A stretch of 64,000 nt of DNA from Mimachlamys varia (taxonomy: Eukaryota; Mollusca; Bivalvia; Pectinida; Pectinidae): contig OX392543.1 of NCBI GenBank assembly GCA_947623455.1, positions 14,258,757-14,322,756 on the forward strand, in the 5' to 3' direction. A program made the position numbers and the translations under genes. Under the pieces are notes generated by a model. That model saw only the letters and a program-made list of their open reading frames with translations. It was not told where the DNA came from and ran no database searches. Shown piece after piece: positions 47,801 to 57,407 of this stretch (position 1 is the first letter of the stretch; every line of letters starts with the position of its first letter).

Positions 47801-47879
47801 TTAGCTCTGTACAGTATACTATGGTTGCTAGAACCAGAAGGAGGCAAACCTCGAAGAGGAGATATTTTCCTTGGACCAT
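40736..47879 (-). CDS. Secreted PAN/EGF-like protein with four ~115-residue repeats (complete, 4 exons)
   Basis: Exons on the minus strand are 47,879-47,562, 45,325-45,235, 42,981-42,618 and 41,855-40,736. The donors gtatgt, gtaagc and gtagag and AG acceptors with T-rich tracts join phases 0/0, 1/1 and 2/2. Total 1,893 nt, 630 residues and a TAA stop. Residues 1-23 are a signal peptide (LLLVLATIVYC core). Residues ~25-105 are a PAN/Apple-like domain with paired Cys (ICC, QCVKEC, HC, QC). Residues 107-136 are a short EGF-like module with four Cys. Four divergent repeats then cover about 138-257, 281-388, 389-505 and 508-630. Each has an A(V/I)K-x-G-x-x-(V/L)R-type start and ends MQWFT, VAWFA, TTWYS or TTWFV. 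No membrane segment follows the signal, so it should be extracellular. Similar repeats occur in mollusc proteins I recall only as uncharacterised. A carbohydrate-binding or adhesive role is a guess from PAN and EGF modules. Confidence 0.85.
41979..42125 (-). mobile_element. Truncated RT-element 3' end in intron 3
   Basis: Carries the blocks 'accgggtgtttcggaagagt', 'cccttgtaaaagtacatgag', 'taaatcgattaaac' and 'gagaataccgaagcgttaac', in the order seen at 38,405-38,690. It is a 5'-truncated copy in the same orientation as the host gene. Confidence 0.65.
42342..42565 (+). mobile_element. tRNA-derived SINE (copy S4, best preserved) in intron 3
   Basis: Plus strand. The head is 'gtggtcgggttgtgcaatgg' (A-box-like) with a B box GGTTCGATTCC that matches consensus. 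'gaccggacgtgaaaagg', the central block 'ttctccgggtactccggttt' and 'cgcgcgctaacatccggg' follow, and the tail is 'ttgttgtagaataaataaag'. It is antisense to gene 2 and about 50 bases from the exon-3 donor. ORFs on both strands here are shadows. Confidence 0.9.
42618..42981 (-). CDS. Exon 3: repeat domain 1
   Basis: 364 nt between ttttttacag and ACAAG|gtagag, phase 1 in and phase 2 out. It encodes exactly one repeat (QWTLIYETDDNGKVISGDW ... GMQWFT), so the repeat equals an exon here. That is consistent with growth by exon duplication followed by intron loss between repeats 2-4. Confidence 0.85.
43310..43425 (-). mobile_element. tRNA-derived SINE (copy S5, deleted) in intron 2
   Basis: Contains the rc of the family's 3' end ('cttatattaatcactattgc', 'tagcgcgcca') and a trace of the head ('gtgcgctatgcactgc'). 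The central block and B box are missing. Confidence 0.6.
43491..44499. mobile_element. TTAA-flanked element, ~1.0 kb, in intron 2
   Basis: Starts TTAAGGATGTACACCTCTGA and ends 'caagagtacttcctTAA', so short inverted termini GGA-GTAC lie inside TTAA on both sides. The interior is AT-rich without a transposase. The left end matches a fragment at 34,287. A ~45-bp flanking block ('acgagactcctggaac...cacaatggta') occurs before the element (43,429) and, diverged, after it (44,509). Confidence 0.55.
45235..45325 (-). CDS. Exon 2: EGF-like Cys module
   Basis: 91 nt between tatcttaacag and TCAG|gtaagc. It encodes DLISPCNRQMCSGFTKCAVQ and a C-terminal part with the fourth Cys. The exon enters in phase 0 and leaves in phase 1. 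It is too short to be flagged as an ORF; it was found from splice signals and phase agreement. Confidence 0.8.
45866..46424 (+). repeat. Dispersed repeat split by a nested insertion, in intron 1
   Basis: The left part (45,866-45,912) and right part (46,349-46,420) match the continuous copy at 29,349-29,470. The break falls exactly at the ends of the 436-bp element at 45,913-46,348. Confidence 0.7.
45913..46348. mobile_element. Long-TIR element (436 bp), Mutator-like, 9-bp TSD
   Basis: The termini CATCGTCGGAAACCCACGGT (left) and their complement (right, one mismatch) extend as an inverted repeat of about 50 bp, to 'gcaacccgtgggc' / 'gcccacgggatgc'. It is flanked by aggatgttg (45,904-45,912) and gggatgttg (46,349-46,357), a 9-bp duplication with one mismatch. 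Long TIRs and 9-bp duplications fit Mutator-like elements. No transposase; the 84-codon ORF at 46,166 is a shadow. Confidence 0.8.
46430..47561. other. Remainder of intron 1 of the secreted-protein gene
   Basis: AT-rich with no additional exon or complete element recognised. Confidence 0.4.
47562..47879 (-). CDS. Exon 1: signal peptide and PAN/Apple-like domain
   Basis: 318 nt, 106 codons, phase 0 at the donor (TCCGAG|gtatgt). ATG at 47,879 sits in the context tacaATGG. The hydrophobic core spans residues 7-21, and mature-chain Cys spacing fits a PAN fold. Twelve further codons read into the intron before a stop, which the donor excludes. Confidence 0.85.
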
Positions 47880-48714
47880 TGTAGAACGTTCGTCAACACG
47901 GCAAACTGTATCAGTCGGTTTTAAGAAAATTAATGTACATGGATCAATATTTGGATATTGAACCAGCCATGCTTACTAACAAGGAAACGGAACTGTGTTA
48001 GAAGTATTACCTATCATAACGGCGATCAGAGAATGACTGATGCAGAACAGTGAAGTCAATAAATATAATATGATAGCGTTGTACATTTGCTATATTTCTC
48101 CATCTAGAGTTCATACATAAAACATGACACATGATACAACATATTTTACACTTGGCTATAAACCTAGTTGTTAGATAGAAATATATAATATCACACGAGG
48201 TTCAAAGCAATTGATAAAAGCTACGATAACTTGGATCGGAAATAGATCCGAATATATCATCACAGTTTAAACTACATTGATAATCGAATGTAAACATATT
48301 GTCTTTTTGAGTGTGAGTTGTCAGCAACCTATTTTGTGGTACTCTTTGTCCTTTCTTCAGTTTGTGGTCTTTTCTGGGATCCGTCCCTATCATTTTTCTC
48401 TAATAAAAAGGAAATGTAGCGAATGTGATTGTTGAGATTCATAATTATCTATTTCCCTTTTAATGACTTATATAATCTTGCATGAGTTTGTTCCGTTGAC
48501 AGGGATGTCTCAACTCTCGTGTAAGAGTTTGACTGGTCATCAGCAGGTTTGCTGGCCAATACAAGAACAAGTGGCTTAAGCAAGATTGTGCGCCAAACAT
48601 ATGGGTTTACGACTTTCGAAAATTGCGTCATAGATATCATGCCCTTATCGCAGACGAAATGCTCCAAGATGAACGTGCTTATTAATTTGTAATATTTAAT
48701 GCTTCATGTATATA
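47880..48714. other. Upstream region of the secreted-protein gene
   Basis: An 835-bp interval between the start codon and the mariner insertion. No convincing TATA box lies close to the ATG. The minus ORFs at 48,202-48,393 and 48,449-48,667 lack domains and are not called, though the second could be an unrecognised exon. Confidence 0.35.
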
Positions 48715-50033
48715 CGAGGGGTGTTCCATAAATAATGTCATCTGTGCTTTATTTCGCAGAAATCGTGCAATTTATGCACAAAACCACCTCGTGTCGATTG
48801 AGTGATCACTGGCTCGTGACACAGGTCAATATCTCGTCCACACGTTCACTGGCCTCGGTACATTGTACATCGTTTCATAGCCTAAGCGTTAGACTAGACA
48901 CAAAATGACAGGAAAACGGGATGAAAATGTTCTTGAAATTAGGGCCCATATAAAAGGTAGGTCATTACTCGGCATAAAGGCTGTAGATATTCACCGCGAG
49001 GTGTGTGGCATTTATGGGGAGGGCCAAATGTCTCACAGGACTGTTTGTAGGTGGGTAGGTAAATTTAGTGCTGGGCAGCAGCAAATTAAAGATGCTGCTC
49101 ACCCAGGTCGTCCTGCAACAACTACGACCAAAGGTAACATAGAAAAAATCCGAAATATCCTCCAAACTGATGCTCGATTCACCGTAAGACAATTGGCTCG
49201 AATGACAAACTTGTCGTTAGCAAGAGTTCATGCAATTTTGAAGAAACACCTCAAAGTTAGAAAGATAAATGCAAGATGGATACCCCATTTGTTAACGGAT
49301 GAGCAAAAGAAGACGCGTGAAACAATGGCAAAAAAACTTCTCAAAATGTACCCAAAATATAGTAAAAAGGCTTTTGATAATATAGTCACTGATGATGAGA
49401 CCTGGGTGTATTATTTTGAACCAAAGCGGAAGGTTGCCAACCGAATATGGGCCACTAAAAATGCCAGACGCCCAAGTATTGCCAAACGAATACGAACGGT
49501 AAAGAAGGTTTTGTATGCTATTTTTTTCACTAATAAGGGTCCAGCTATTCAAATCCCGGTGCCAAAAGGCAGAACGGCCACAGGCAAGTTCTATAAAAAC
49601 GTTGTTCTGAGAAAGTTGAAGAACTACTACAAAAGTCGCCGCCCCAAAACAGGACTTAAGTATGTCCGACTTTTGCATGATAACGTATTGTGACTAACTT
49701 TTTGGAGTCAGAGAAGGTTACCGTCCTTCCGCACCCTCCGTATTCACCAGACGTGGCCCCTTGCGACAATTTTCTCTTTCCAAAACTTAAATCTCATTTA
49801 TCTGGAAGGAGATACAATTCGAGAAATGCCCTTGGATCTGCGGTTTATCAGTGTCCGATGGGTGTACCCATTGAAGAGTATGAAATATGCTTCCAGAAAT
49901 GGATTGACCGGCTAAAAAGGTGTGTTCTGGCTGGCGGAAAGTATTTTGAAGGGCAGAGCTTATTAAAATGAACAAAAGCACTTCCGCTATATGAGCACCG
50001 ATGCAAGTGACATTATTTTTGGAACACCCCTCG
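48715..50033 (+). mobile_element. Mariner transposon, complete ends, 1,319 bp
   Basis: Begins CGAGGGGTGTTCCATAAATA and ends with its inverted counterpart (...tttttggaacacccctcg; one mismatch in the first 26 bp). It is flanked by TA on both sides (48,713-48,714; 50,034-50,035). The length is typical of mariner (~1.3 kb). It encodes a D34D-type transposase in plus orientation, interrupted by a small deletion. The near-identical ends suggest fairly recent insertion. Confidence 0.95.
48905..49971 (+). pseudogene. Mariner transposase, frameshifted
   Basis: The N-terminal part (48,905-49,693, 262 codons) has the paired HTH region (VDIHREVCGIYGEG...SHRTVCRWVGKF; RQLARMTNLSLARVHAIL), WIPHLLT, the first catalytic Asp in TDDETWVYYF and the second in LLHDN. 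The frame ends four codons after that Asp. The C-terminal part (from ~49,689, another frame) resumes at TNFLESEKVTVLPHPPYSPD and carries the third Asp in PCDNFLFPKLK, ending LLK-stop at 49,971. About 27 of the canonical 34 residues remain between Asp 2 and Asp 3, implying loss of roughly 19 nt at ~49,686. All three catalytic Asp survive, but the protein is split and presumably inactive. Confidence 0.92.
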
Positions 50034-50081
50034 TAACTTTTATCCGTAGTTACAGGGGGTCTTTGGCAGTATACTTAATTG

Positions 50082-50230
50082 TGGTAGCACTTTCAATCGG
50101 CAAATATCAGCAATATCACAAGGAGGCTTACACGAATATATTGCAGCCTGCCCAGTACACTCACACACATTACAGGGACGCGGTCCCAAAATGATGTTAA
50201 TAGGACGTAAAACAATAAAACCAAACCAAA
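50082..50230 (+). mobile_element. SINE-like element, family 2
   Basis: Starts 'gtggtagcactttcaatcgg', includes 'gatgttaataggacgtaaaa' and ends 'caataaaaccaaaccaaact'. It pairs with 23,072-23,250 (same start and tail) and shares the 'gttaata(g/a)gacgtaaaac' word with 27,429-27,545. It lies 48 bp beyond the mariner end. Confidence 0.6.
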
Positions 50231-50734
50231 CTGAATTCTTTACCCTAAAAAAAATCTTTTTAATTTTAACCAAATTTTCACTGAACAATACCAGTATATG
50301 CAAATATATCTTAACCAGCTCTTCAAAAATTATCCTTATAAAATTTGCCCATTTATATAAATGTTCCAATGCTATCGATTACGTAGTCATTCAATTATTT
50401 TTTTGAAAAAATTTGCATTGAAGAAACATGTCTGAGTAATCAAACGTTTGTTGAGGAATATTAATTAGCTATTAGTCATGGTCATTCAACTACGACAGGT
50501 AAATGATCATGAAAAGCTAATATATGTAAATTATTGATGAAGTTCCTCAATCAATCTACGGATTTATTATTGATGAAAAGATATGCAACAACAAAAAGTA
50601 AATTCAATCTTTGTTTATTACTCCTTAAAGATTTGGAAATAGTTGGACACGGCTTCGTTGATACATTTGGTTTTAAATAAATTCCCATATTTGGGCGCCA
50701 ACAGGGCATGCCCATCATTCAATACAATTCAGCA
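50231..50734. other. Non-genic stretch
   Basis: AT-rich; no supported feature. Confidence 0.35.
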
Positions 50735-50872
50735 TTTCATACATCATTTATCATTTCTGTGATATTCATAATTTCTGAATTCATCATTACATTCATCATT
50801 TCTGTGATATTCATCATATCTGAATTCATCATTACATTCATCATTTGTCATATTCATCATATCTGAATTCAA
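50735..50872. repeat. Minisatellite, ~45-bp unit
   Basis: About three copies of 'cattcatcatttctgtgata' continuing 'ttcatcatatctgaattcatcatta', itself built from 'attcatcat' sub-repeats. Confidence 0.8.
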
Positions 50873-51514
50873 AGTCCAGTCATCATTTAGCATCTCATAA
50901 AACATTCATCATTTTCGTCATCAGTTCTGCATTCATATTACTGATATTACTAATGCCTGAAGAGGCAAAAGTAAAGATTGCCGCGCACCGCTTTAGAGGA
51001 TACAACATCAAACCACACTAGCCGTGCCGAGTCCAGGTGTATTGTGTACGTACAAGTCACATGAAATTACCGTTACCTGAAGAGGCAACAGCAAATCATA
51101 ACACTGTGATGATGAAACACCAAAGCAGCTTTAAGATGAATGGATGCTGTCCATATTCTTTCAACAAAACTGTTCAAGGACTGCATAGTTCTGCAAAATC
51201 AAATAAAACCAAAAGCAGCAAAGAACTCATCCAATTTTACCTACAAAACACAAGAGCCGGGGATGGGTGGGAGGGAAAATTAATTTAAAATGAAATACTA
51301 GGATATAATCAAATATCCTCCGCAATTTTCAGGCCTGCTTACCGTGTTCAGTGATTCTTTGAAAAGGACTATCGACTGCCCTGCCCTCTATATTAGAGAG
51401 TTGAAACTATTAAAGGGGCGTAACTCTTACATGAAGACTATCATACTTTCTCAATAACAGGCGTCTATTAAATATGATAATAGCCGATAATATTTTATAT
51501 GTTATCCTACCTGT
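50873..51514. other. Non-genic stretch
   Basis: Two 'cctgaagaggcaa' words (50,956 and 51,075) hint at an old duplication. The 83-codon plus ORF at 51,037 has no domain. Confidence 0.35.
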
Positions 51515-52060
51515 ACCATACCAATTTACCCATCCCTGTTACACTGCCTATACCCTATCAACCTACATCACCCTTGCTACAATACATATTCCCTCCCGAC
51601 TTCACTATTCTTGCTACAATACCTATATCCTACCAACCTACATCATCCTTGATACAATACATATTCCCTCCCGACTTCACTATTCTTGCTACAATACATA
51701 TACCATACCAACATACACCATCCCTGCTACACCAAATATATCCCATCAACCTTCACCCTGCTACACTGAATATACCCTACCAACCTGCACCATCCCTGCT
51801 ACTCTAAATATACTCTACCAACCTACACCATCCCTGCTACTCTAAATATACTCTACCAACCTACACCATCCCTGCTACTCTAAATATACTCTACCAACCT
51901 ACACCATCCCTGCTACTCTAAATATACTCTACTAACCTAAGCCATCCCTGCTACTCTAAATATACTCTACCAACCTACACCTTTGCAGCTAGCTACACTT
52001 CCCATACTCTATCAACCTACACCATCTCTGCTACACTACATTGTACCAACCCACATCACA
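51515..52060. repeat. Minisatellite, 38-bp unit (array 2)
   Basis: Core unit 'ctctaccaacctacaccatccctgctactctaaatata' (38 bp). Unit length and the words 'accaacctacaccatccctg' match array 1 (34,900-36,600), whose right edge has the same 'ctgctac' form. The two arrays are related. ORFs here are by-products. Confidence 0.92.
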
Positions 52061-52344
52061 CATAACCCAATAACACAAAGAATAGATTCAAGTTAATCCT
52101 TATAATTTAATCTAAATCCTTCGAAATTCACTTTATTGGTGGACTCTTTTCTCTTACAAATTAATGCGCTGCTGCAACAGCCAATCAAAAGCGAAGTTAT
52201 AAACGGCGACGTCAAATTTTACGTTATGGGCTGATAACATAATTTTTTAAACCAATAAAAAAGCTTGTTTCAAACAATATTAAATTTTATTACATTTTTG
52301 CCTGTGAAATATAGAAAATTATCAAACTGATAAAACTTATATTT

Positions 52345-52445
52345 TCACTGCTGTGATGAGCAGTGAAAATATAAGATTTTGCCGTGAAAATATAAGATTT
52401 TGCAGTGAAAATATAAGATTTTGCATTGAAATTATAAGGCTTTTT
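52345..52445. repeat. Perfect hairpin followed by a ~21-bp tandem repeat
   Basis: TATATTTTCACTGCT-gtgatg-AGCAGTGAAAATATA is a perfect 15-bp-arm hairpin. Its right arm is the first of about four units 'gcagtgaaaatataagattt'. A second related hairpin-like block ('atattttcactcgtg...cactcgtgaaaatat') lies at 52,998-53,032, so the region 52,250-53,060 may be one foldback element. Confidence 0.7.
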
Positions 52446-53060
52446 CAGTGTAACGTGAAAAAGTGACCCGCCAATAAGAAACTACACGGGGTCCTTATTC
52501 TACATTGCAAAACTTACCCGGGGTCGTTATTTTACTGTTTAAATCTTACTCGGCCTTCTGTAGAAAAATGACCCCACTCGATATTCTGTAATTCGTCCCC
52601 CTAGATTTCAACGGTGGGTAGTTTTAAACTGGGTATTATTTTCACATTACACCGGAACTTTTGTATGAGTTGTTCCTCTTGATCGAATCGAAGATGACAT
52701 TGGAGGCTCGGCATATGATTGTTGTCGTCTGCTAGAACTTGTCTATTGTCGACAGATGGTCTTGAAGAAATGGCACCAATAGTAAATATTGATGAGAAAC
52801 TGTCGCAGGATTTAATGTGTTATGATTTAGAAGATGAGAATGGTTAAACTTTTCCGATCAGCTTATCCCAATCAGCTGTGTACTGGACCCGATCGGTTGT
52901 GATTTCGACGGATTAGGACTAACGTCACACTACCACAATTGGTACACTTTTGACAAATTCGCTGTGATATCTACTTTTATGGCAGATGTTTTAAAAATAT
53001 TTTCACTCGTGCTACGCACTCGTGAAAATATAAAACAAATCTGCCATACTCGTGAAATAT

Positions 53061-55236
53061 ATTTGATTTTAAACGGCAAACCATTGAATATCCTCTATAT
53101 AGTAAAATAAACCTATTGATTTCGTATTTTGTAATGATAGATATGTATCGTTGTTGGCCAGGATTCCTTTGAAAAATACCAGATAAAGTTGTATTGAAAT
53201 TTAAAAAAGGAACTATCTATCAAAATCATCGTCATACGAAATACATATGTATAAATACATTTAGTTTCCGCAATATTATCTACCAATCTAACGTATCATA
53301 TGACCAAAACTGTAGTGTTTTCTAAATATTTCGCCATACAAAAACAGTATTATATAAGATGAAAGGTGTTGTAATGTTGTTCTCCATTACATAAACATTG
53401 TTAAACATTAAATCGCTAATATATTCATGTTTAAGATACCACATTCGATGAAAATCGATTTGGATTATGATTTTGTTGACGCCTTGATATTCTCGGTTTT
53501 TTTTCAAAGAGACACATACTATAATTCACACGAAGACACATTGATGTATGCACATTGTACTAAAAGCCATAAGAAACCAACCAATTCAATCTGGTACTGA
53601 AAGGTATGGGATTAAAGTCTTAATGATCTATGTTCTGTATTAACAACAAGCACCAGTATGGTGAGACATTTGTATCCTGAAGAGCCAGGTACTTTGTGAT
53701 GATTCATGGCTTCATATCGTTGAAAACGCATCACATTTGTCATAAAGTATTAAATGGTACAGGGCTTCAAGAGCAATTAGTTACATCCCAAAGGAAACGA
53801 AAATTTGAATTATTAATAACAAACTGGAAGCTGTGACCATATATATCCGCGTAATAAGATTTAATTATTAATTGTGCATACATGTATATAATTATACATA
53901 TCTTTTTAGAACATTTTCCGTATTTCGGTATGTACATGTAGATTGAAATTTGCCTGGTCATATTTCTATAAACGTCACAATATGTTCATGCATTTCTAAA
54001 AAATAACCCATTTATTGTGTTTTGATCTCCCATTTTAAAAATAAATTAGAGAATACCGAAGCGTTAACAAAATCATAATTATAATTTACTGCAATATTTC
54101 AGTGAGAAATCACTATAAAGTCCACATCTGATCCAGGCTTTCACATGGAGGCAACTACAACATCATCCAATGTACCTTCGTCAAACATACACAAATACAC
54201 AACACACATGAAGTCATCTTCTGATTAAACAGATTAGATACCTACTATTTTGATGATGAAATAGTGTTTTATTGCAACTTTGTTTTGCCATGCGAGAAAC
54301 ACTGTTGTTCGTGTAAATACTGCAACATTTCTTTAATTAAATTTCTGATACACATGCTACTGTATCAGAGTCAGTACGACGCACATCTTAAAATGTATAG
54401 ACTTGGCGATTCATAGAAGTCTAACCATTGTGTATGATATTTTGACGATTTCATCCATTTGTTAAAGACCAATGAAGTTACATTTTCATCGAAGATTTAG
54501 TCATACTAAAAAATCGAACTATTGTATTTCCATTTTTCATATTGGTAAAAGGATCCTTAAAGTATGACAGCAAGACCCGAGCCGTTTGAAATAGGGGTAT
54601 AGCTGATATAGTCTGATGTTATCAGTTGCCATTTAGTATAACGAAAACACAGGATTCCTAGGCAGAGATCTACACTTTATTGGCTGAGGTGTTATTTTCC
54701 TTAGCAAATCTATATAATGAAACGCGAATGTACATTGTCTACATACAGTTTTCCTTCATGTTTTATGTATGGTGCACTAATAGATTTCTATGCAGAATTG
54801 TGCATAGTTTCATTACTGCATTGCATTCTGCACCCGAGGGAAATATTTGCAGGTGAAAGCTAAATAGAATCATATGAACTGTTATCTCTATTTCCCTGGA
54901 GTCAGATTGTATTTGTTAATTGCCCATTGGTGAAACCTTTTAGTGACACACACTTTTCTATGCCTACTAGCAAAACGTTAGATTTGTTTTTTAATTGTTG
55001 GCTTGTTTAAATGAAGATGATGATGCACTGTTTCTAACTTGTGTTGGAATGACAAATAACAACCATTAATATATTATGTGTCAGGTAGCTATCATAGTGC
55101 AAACACTTTTGATACCGAAATTACTTAAATTTGGTTCACAAAATAAATAGAAACGAAAACAAACGACATTTTGTATGTAGGGGGTCTTGGGTTAGGATGA
55201 AAGATTTGAAATAAAAAAAAATAAAAAAATACAATC
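53061..55236. other. Non-genic stretch with RT-element tail fragments
   Basis: No gene. 53,448-53,505 (plus; 'ggattatgattttgttgacg...tattctcgg') and 54,047-54,080 (minus; 'gagaataccgaagcgttaac') are short 3'-end fragments of the RT family of 38-40 kb. Confidence 0.45.
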
Positions 55237-55395
55237 AGAGAATACCAAAAGGTCAACAAAACCCTAATTCGAACTCAAAATCGATTGAACTAGAGACAAA
55301 ATATGAAAAAAAGGAAAATTTTTACATGGATTCCCCTTTAAAAGTACAGGAGAATAAGATAAGGAATTTGGGAAGAATGAGCATTCCTGAATGTA
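55237..55395 (-). mobile_element. Truncated RT-element 3' end
   Basis: Blocks 'agagaataccaaaaggtcaa', 'caaaatcgattgaac', 'cctttaaaagtacaggagaa' and 'gaatttgggaagaatgagc' in the order of 38,405-38,690 and 41,979-42,125, more diverged. Confidence 0.55.
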
Positions 55396-55622
55396 GGATA
55401 TAATTAGCCTGCATGTAAGATATAAGTGGATGGTTGATGTTCTAGATGTTCGAGATGGCACGAGTTCAAAATAATATTTGCAATAATTTACTCCACCCAT
55501 TGAGTCAATCTAGGATGACTCGTAGACATGCCTTGTTTATGTTTTCTGTCGTGGTACCTCTATCTGGATGACATGTGAACAATAAATCTAAACCATTCGA
55601 AACCAAGAAGATAGCATCATTG

Positions 55623-56015
55623 TTAAAGGCCCAGTATACGTAACTTTCGATAAAACTTGAAGCGAAAATCAAGTCTCATAATTTATTATATTTATATATT
55701 TAGTTAAGATTAACTGATATCAGCAATATTTAAGATGGATTCTTACGCGGTTAACGGTATAGCAGCAGTTGAAACACGATATTTGTGAACACGCGTCCAT
55801 TTTTAACTGTCTTCTACCTCCGGCTTGTTGTTAAAGTGAGCCACACTTGGATTATTTTCAATTCTTTGGATTTTTTGTCAAGAGTTTCTTGTTAGTTACC
55901 GCTCAGGTTTACTTCATTTAAAACTCATTTTTTTAAGGTTATCAACTGGATTATTTTTTCATAATTTTTCAGAATCCCGAAACATTTCCTGAAGTTACGT
56001 ATATAGTGCCTTTAA
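55623..56015 (+). mobile_element. TTAA-flanked MITE, copy D
   Basis: ~393 bp, same orientation as copy A. The left end is 'ttaaaggcccagtatacgta' and the right end is 'acgtatatagtgcctttaa', with TTAA preserved at both ends despite TIR mutations. Confidence 0.85.
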
Positions 56016-57269
56016 GTAATGCTTGATGATTAGTCCTCATGATACTGCACAAGGAAGTATTACGAATCTACAGGACACGATACCAACAATAGTGTAAATA
56101 TTATCTGATCAATGACAACATGACAACAGGAAATGTTTTATTAGAAATAGGATTAGATCACCTCATACCTGGAGCATTAATCAAAAGATACTTCAAGTAA
56201 TTAATAAATGACCTGGAATTTGAATACCGGTTGATCGTTCCCAATTAAACTTCCATTTAAAAAAATAACATTTGTTTTGAAATATGGAGGGTCAAAACAG
56301 AGGTCGAGGTAACATCATTTTAAGCCTGTAGAATATTCGAATCTCGTCGCGAGAGGAAACGTATGTATTCCTTCCGGTTTAATGATAGACCTTCACACAA
56401 TCAAGTGGACTTATTTGATATATAACGGTTTATATATGCTATTCTGTGTAAATATGCAAGAGCATTGAAGATGGCAGTTTAAATACAGATCACACGCCAT
56501 TGACAGTGATCATTGCAAATCATATCGATGCAGAATCATTACAAACTATACTAGATATCTCATAAAAACACCATACCACCAGATAACACAGAATCAATAG
56601 AATGATATCATTATCTATATAATTTTAAACATTCACCTATAAACTGTGACTGTACAAAATATAGTTGCTGCGTATACATAGTGAAAAAAGGCTCGGCGGA
56701 TTGATATTTGTTCAAATATGGCGTCGTTCACGCTTCAGAAAAATAAGTATTCGCTGTCGGCTATTGTTTGGTTCCTAACCATGGAACATATATGGAATCA
56801 ATTTCCAGTGATTAAACAATAAATAGTTTCTAGCAAACGTTTGATTCGTAATGGTGCGCATTCGAAACTCTTTGACGGTAACGCAAACATGGCGGCGCCC
56901 TGCAGTTGTGACGGCTGACGTCGGACCGCGTCACAACCAGATCACTGTGTCAATGCGTGTACATAACGACCGTTATAAATAAAGAAATAAACTCGACATG
57001 CTAGAAATATTTTTAATACCAAATTTACATATGATGTTATGAAGAAAAATAGAGTCGTTAGCTGTATTTTTCTAAATTTACCAATATATTGATGAAATCC
57101 AATGGGACTATATTATCTTAGCAACCACGGCCATCGTAGTTACCATCGTAGGAACCAGGCTCTTCCAGTAAAAACATAAACACGGAAAAAGGTGAGAACG
57201 TTTACCGACTTTATCTCAAAGAAATAGACACAGGCATATAAAAAATATCCTTAATCTAAATATAAGCAT
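56016..57269. other. Non-genic stretch with a CpG-bearing segment
   Basis: No supported gene. 56,690-56,960 is GC-richer with CpGs and two 'ATGGCG' start-like contexts. A 34-codon ORF (56,718-56,822, MASFTLQKNKYSL...) starts at the first. It could mark a promoter or first exon, but no splice partner was identified. Confidence 0.3.
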
Positions 57270-57407
57270 TGAACTGTTACCAGATGTAGTATACAGTTGA
57301 TATGAATACAATTTGGATGACAGATAAATAATCATGTCGCCCTTCTATTTATCTGTCACCCAAATTGCATTCATATCGACTGTATACTACATCTGGTTAC
57401 AGTTTAA
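57270..57407. mobile_element. Foldback element, ~58-bp arms
   Basis: The left arm 'ctgttaccagatgtagtata' through 'gacagataaata' is mirrored by 'tatttatctgtc' through 'tatactacatctggttacag' with few mismatches and a 15-nt loop. It is a near-perfect hairpin of 138 bp, presumably a MITE. No target duplication could be fixed. Confidence 0.85.

Noticed and set aside
48449..48667. 72-codon minus ORF just outside the mariner
   Set aside because: Reasonable composition but no domain, no clear acceptor and no neighbour exon.
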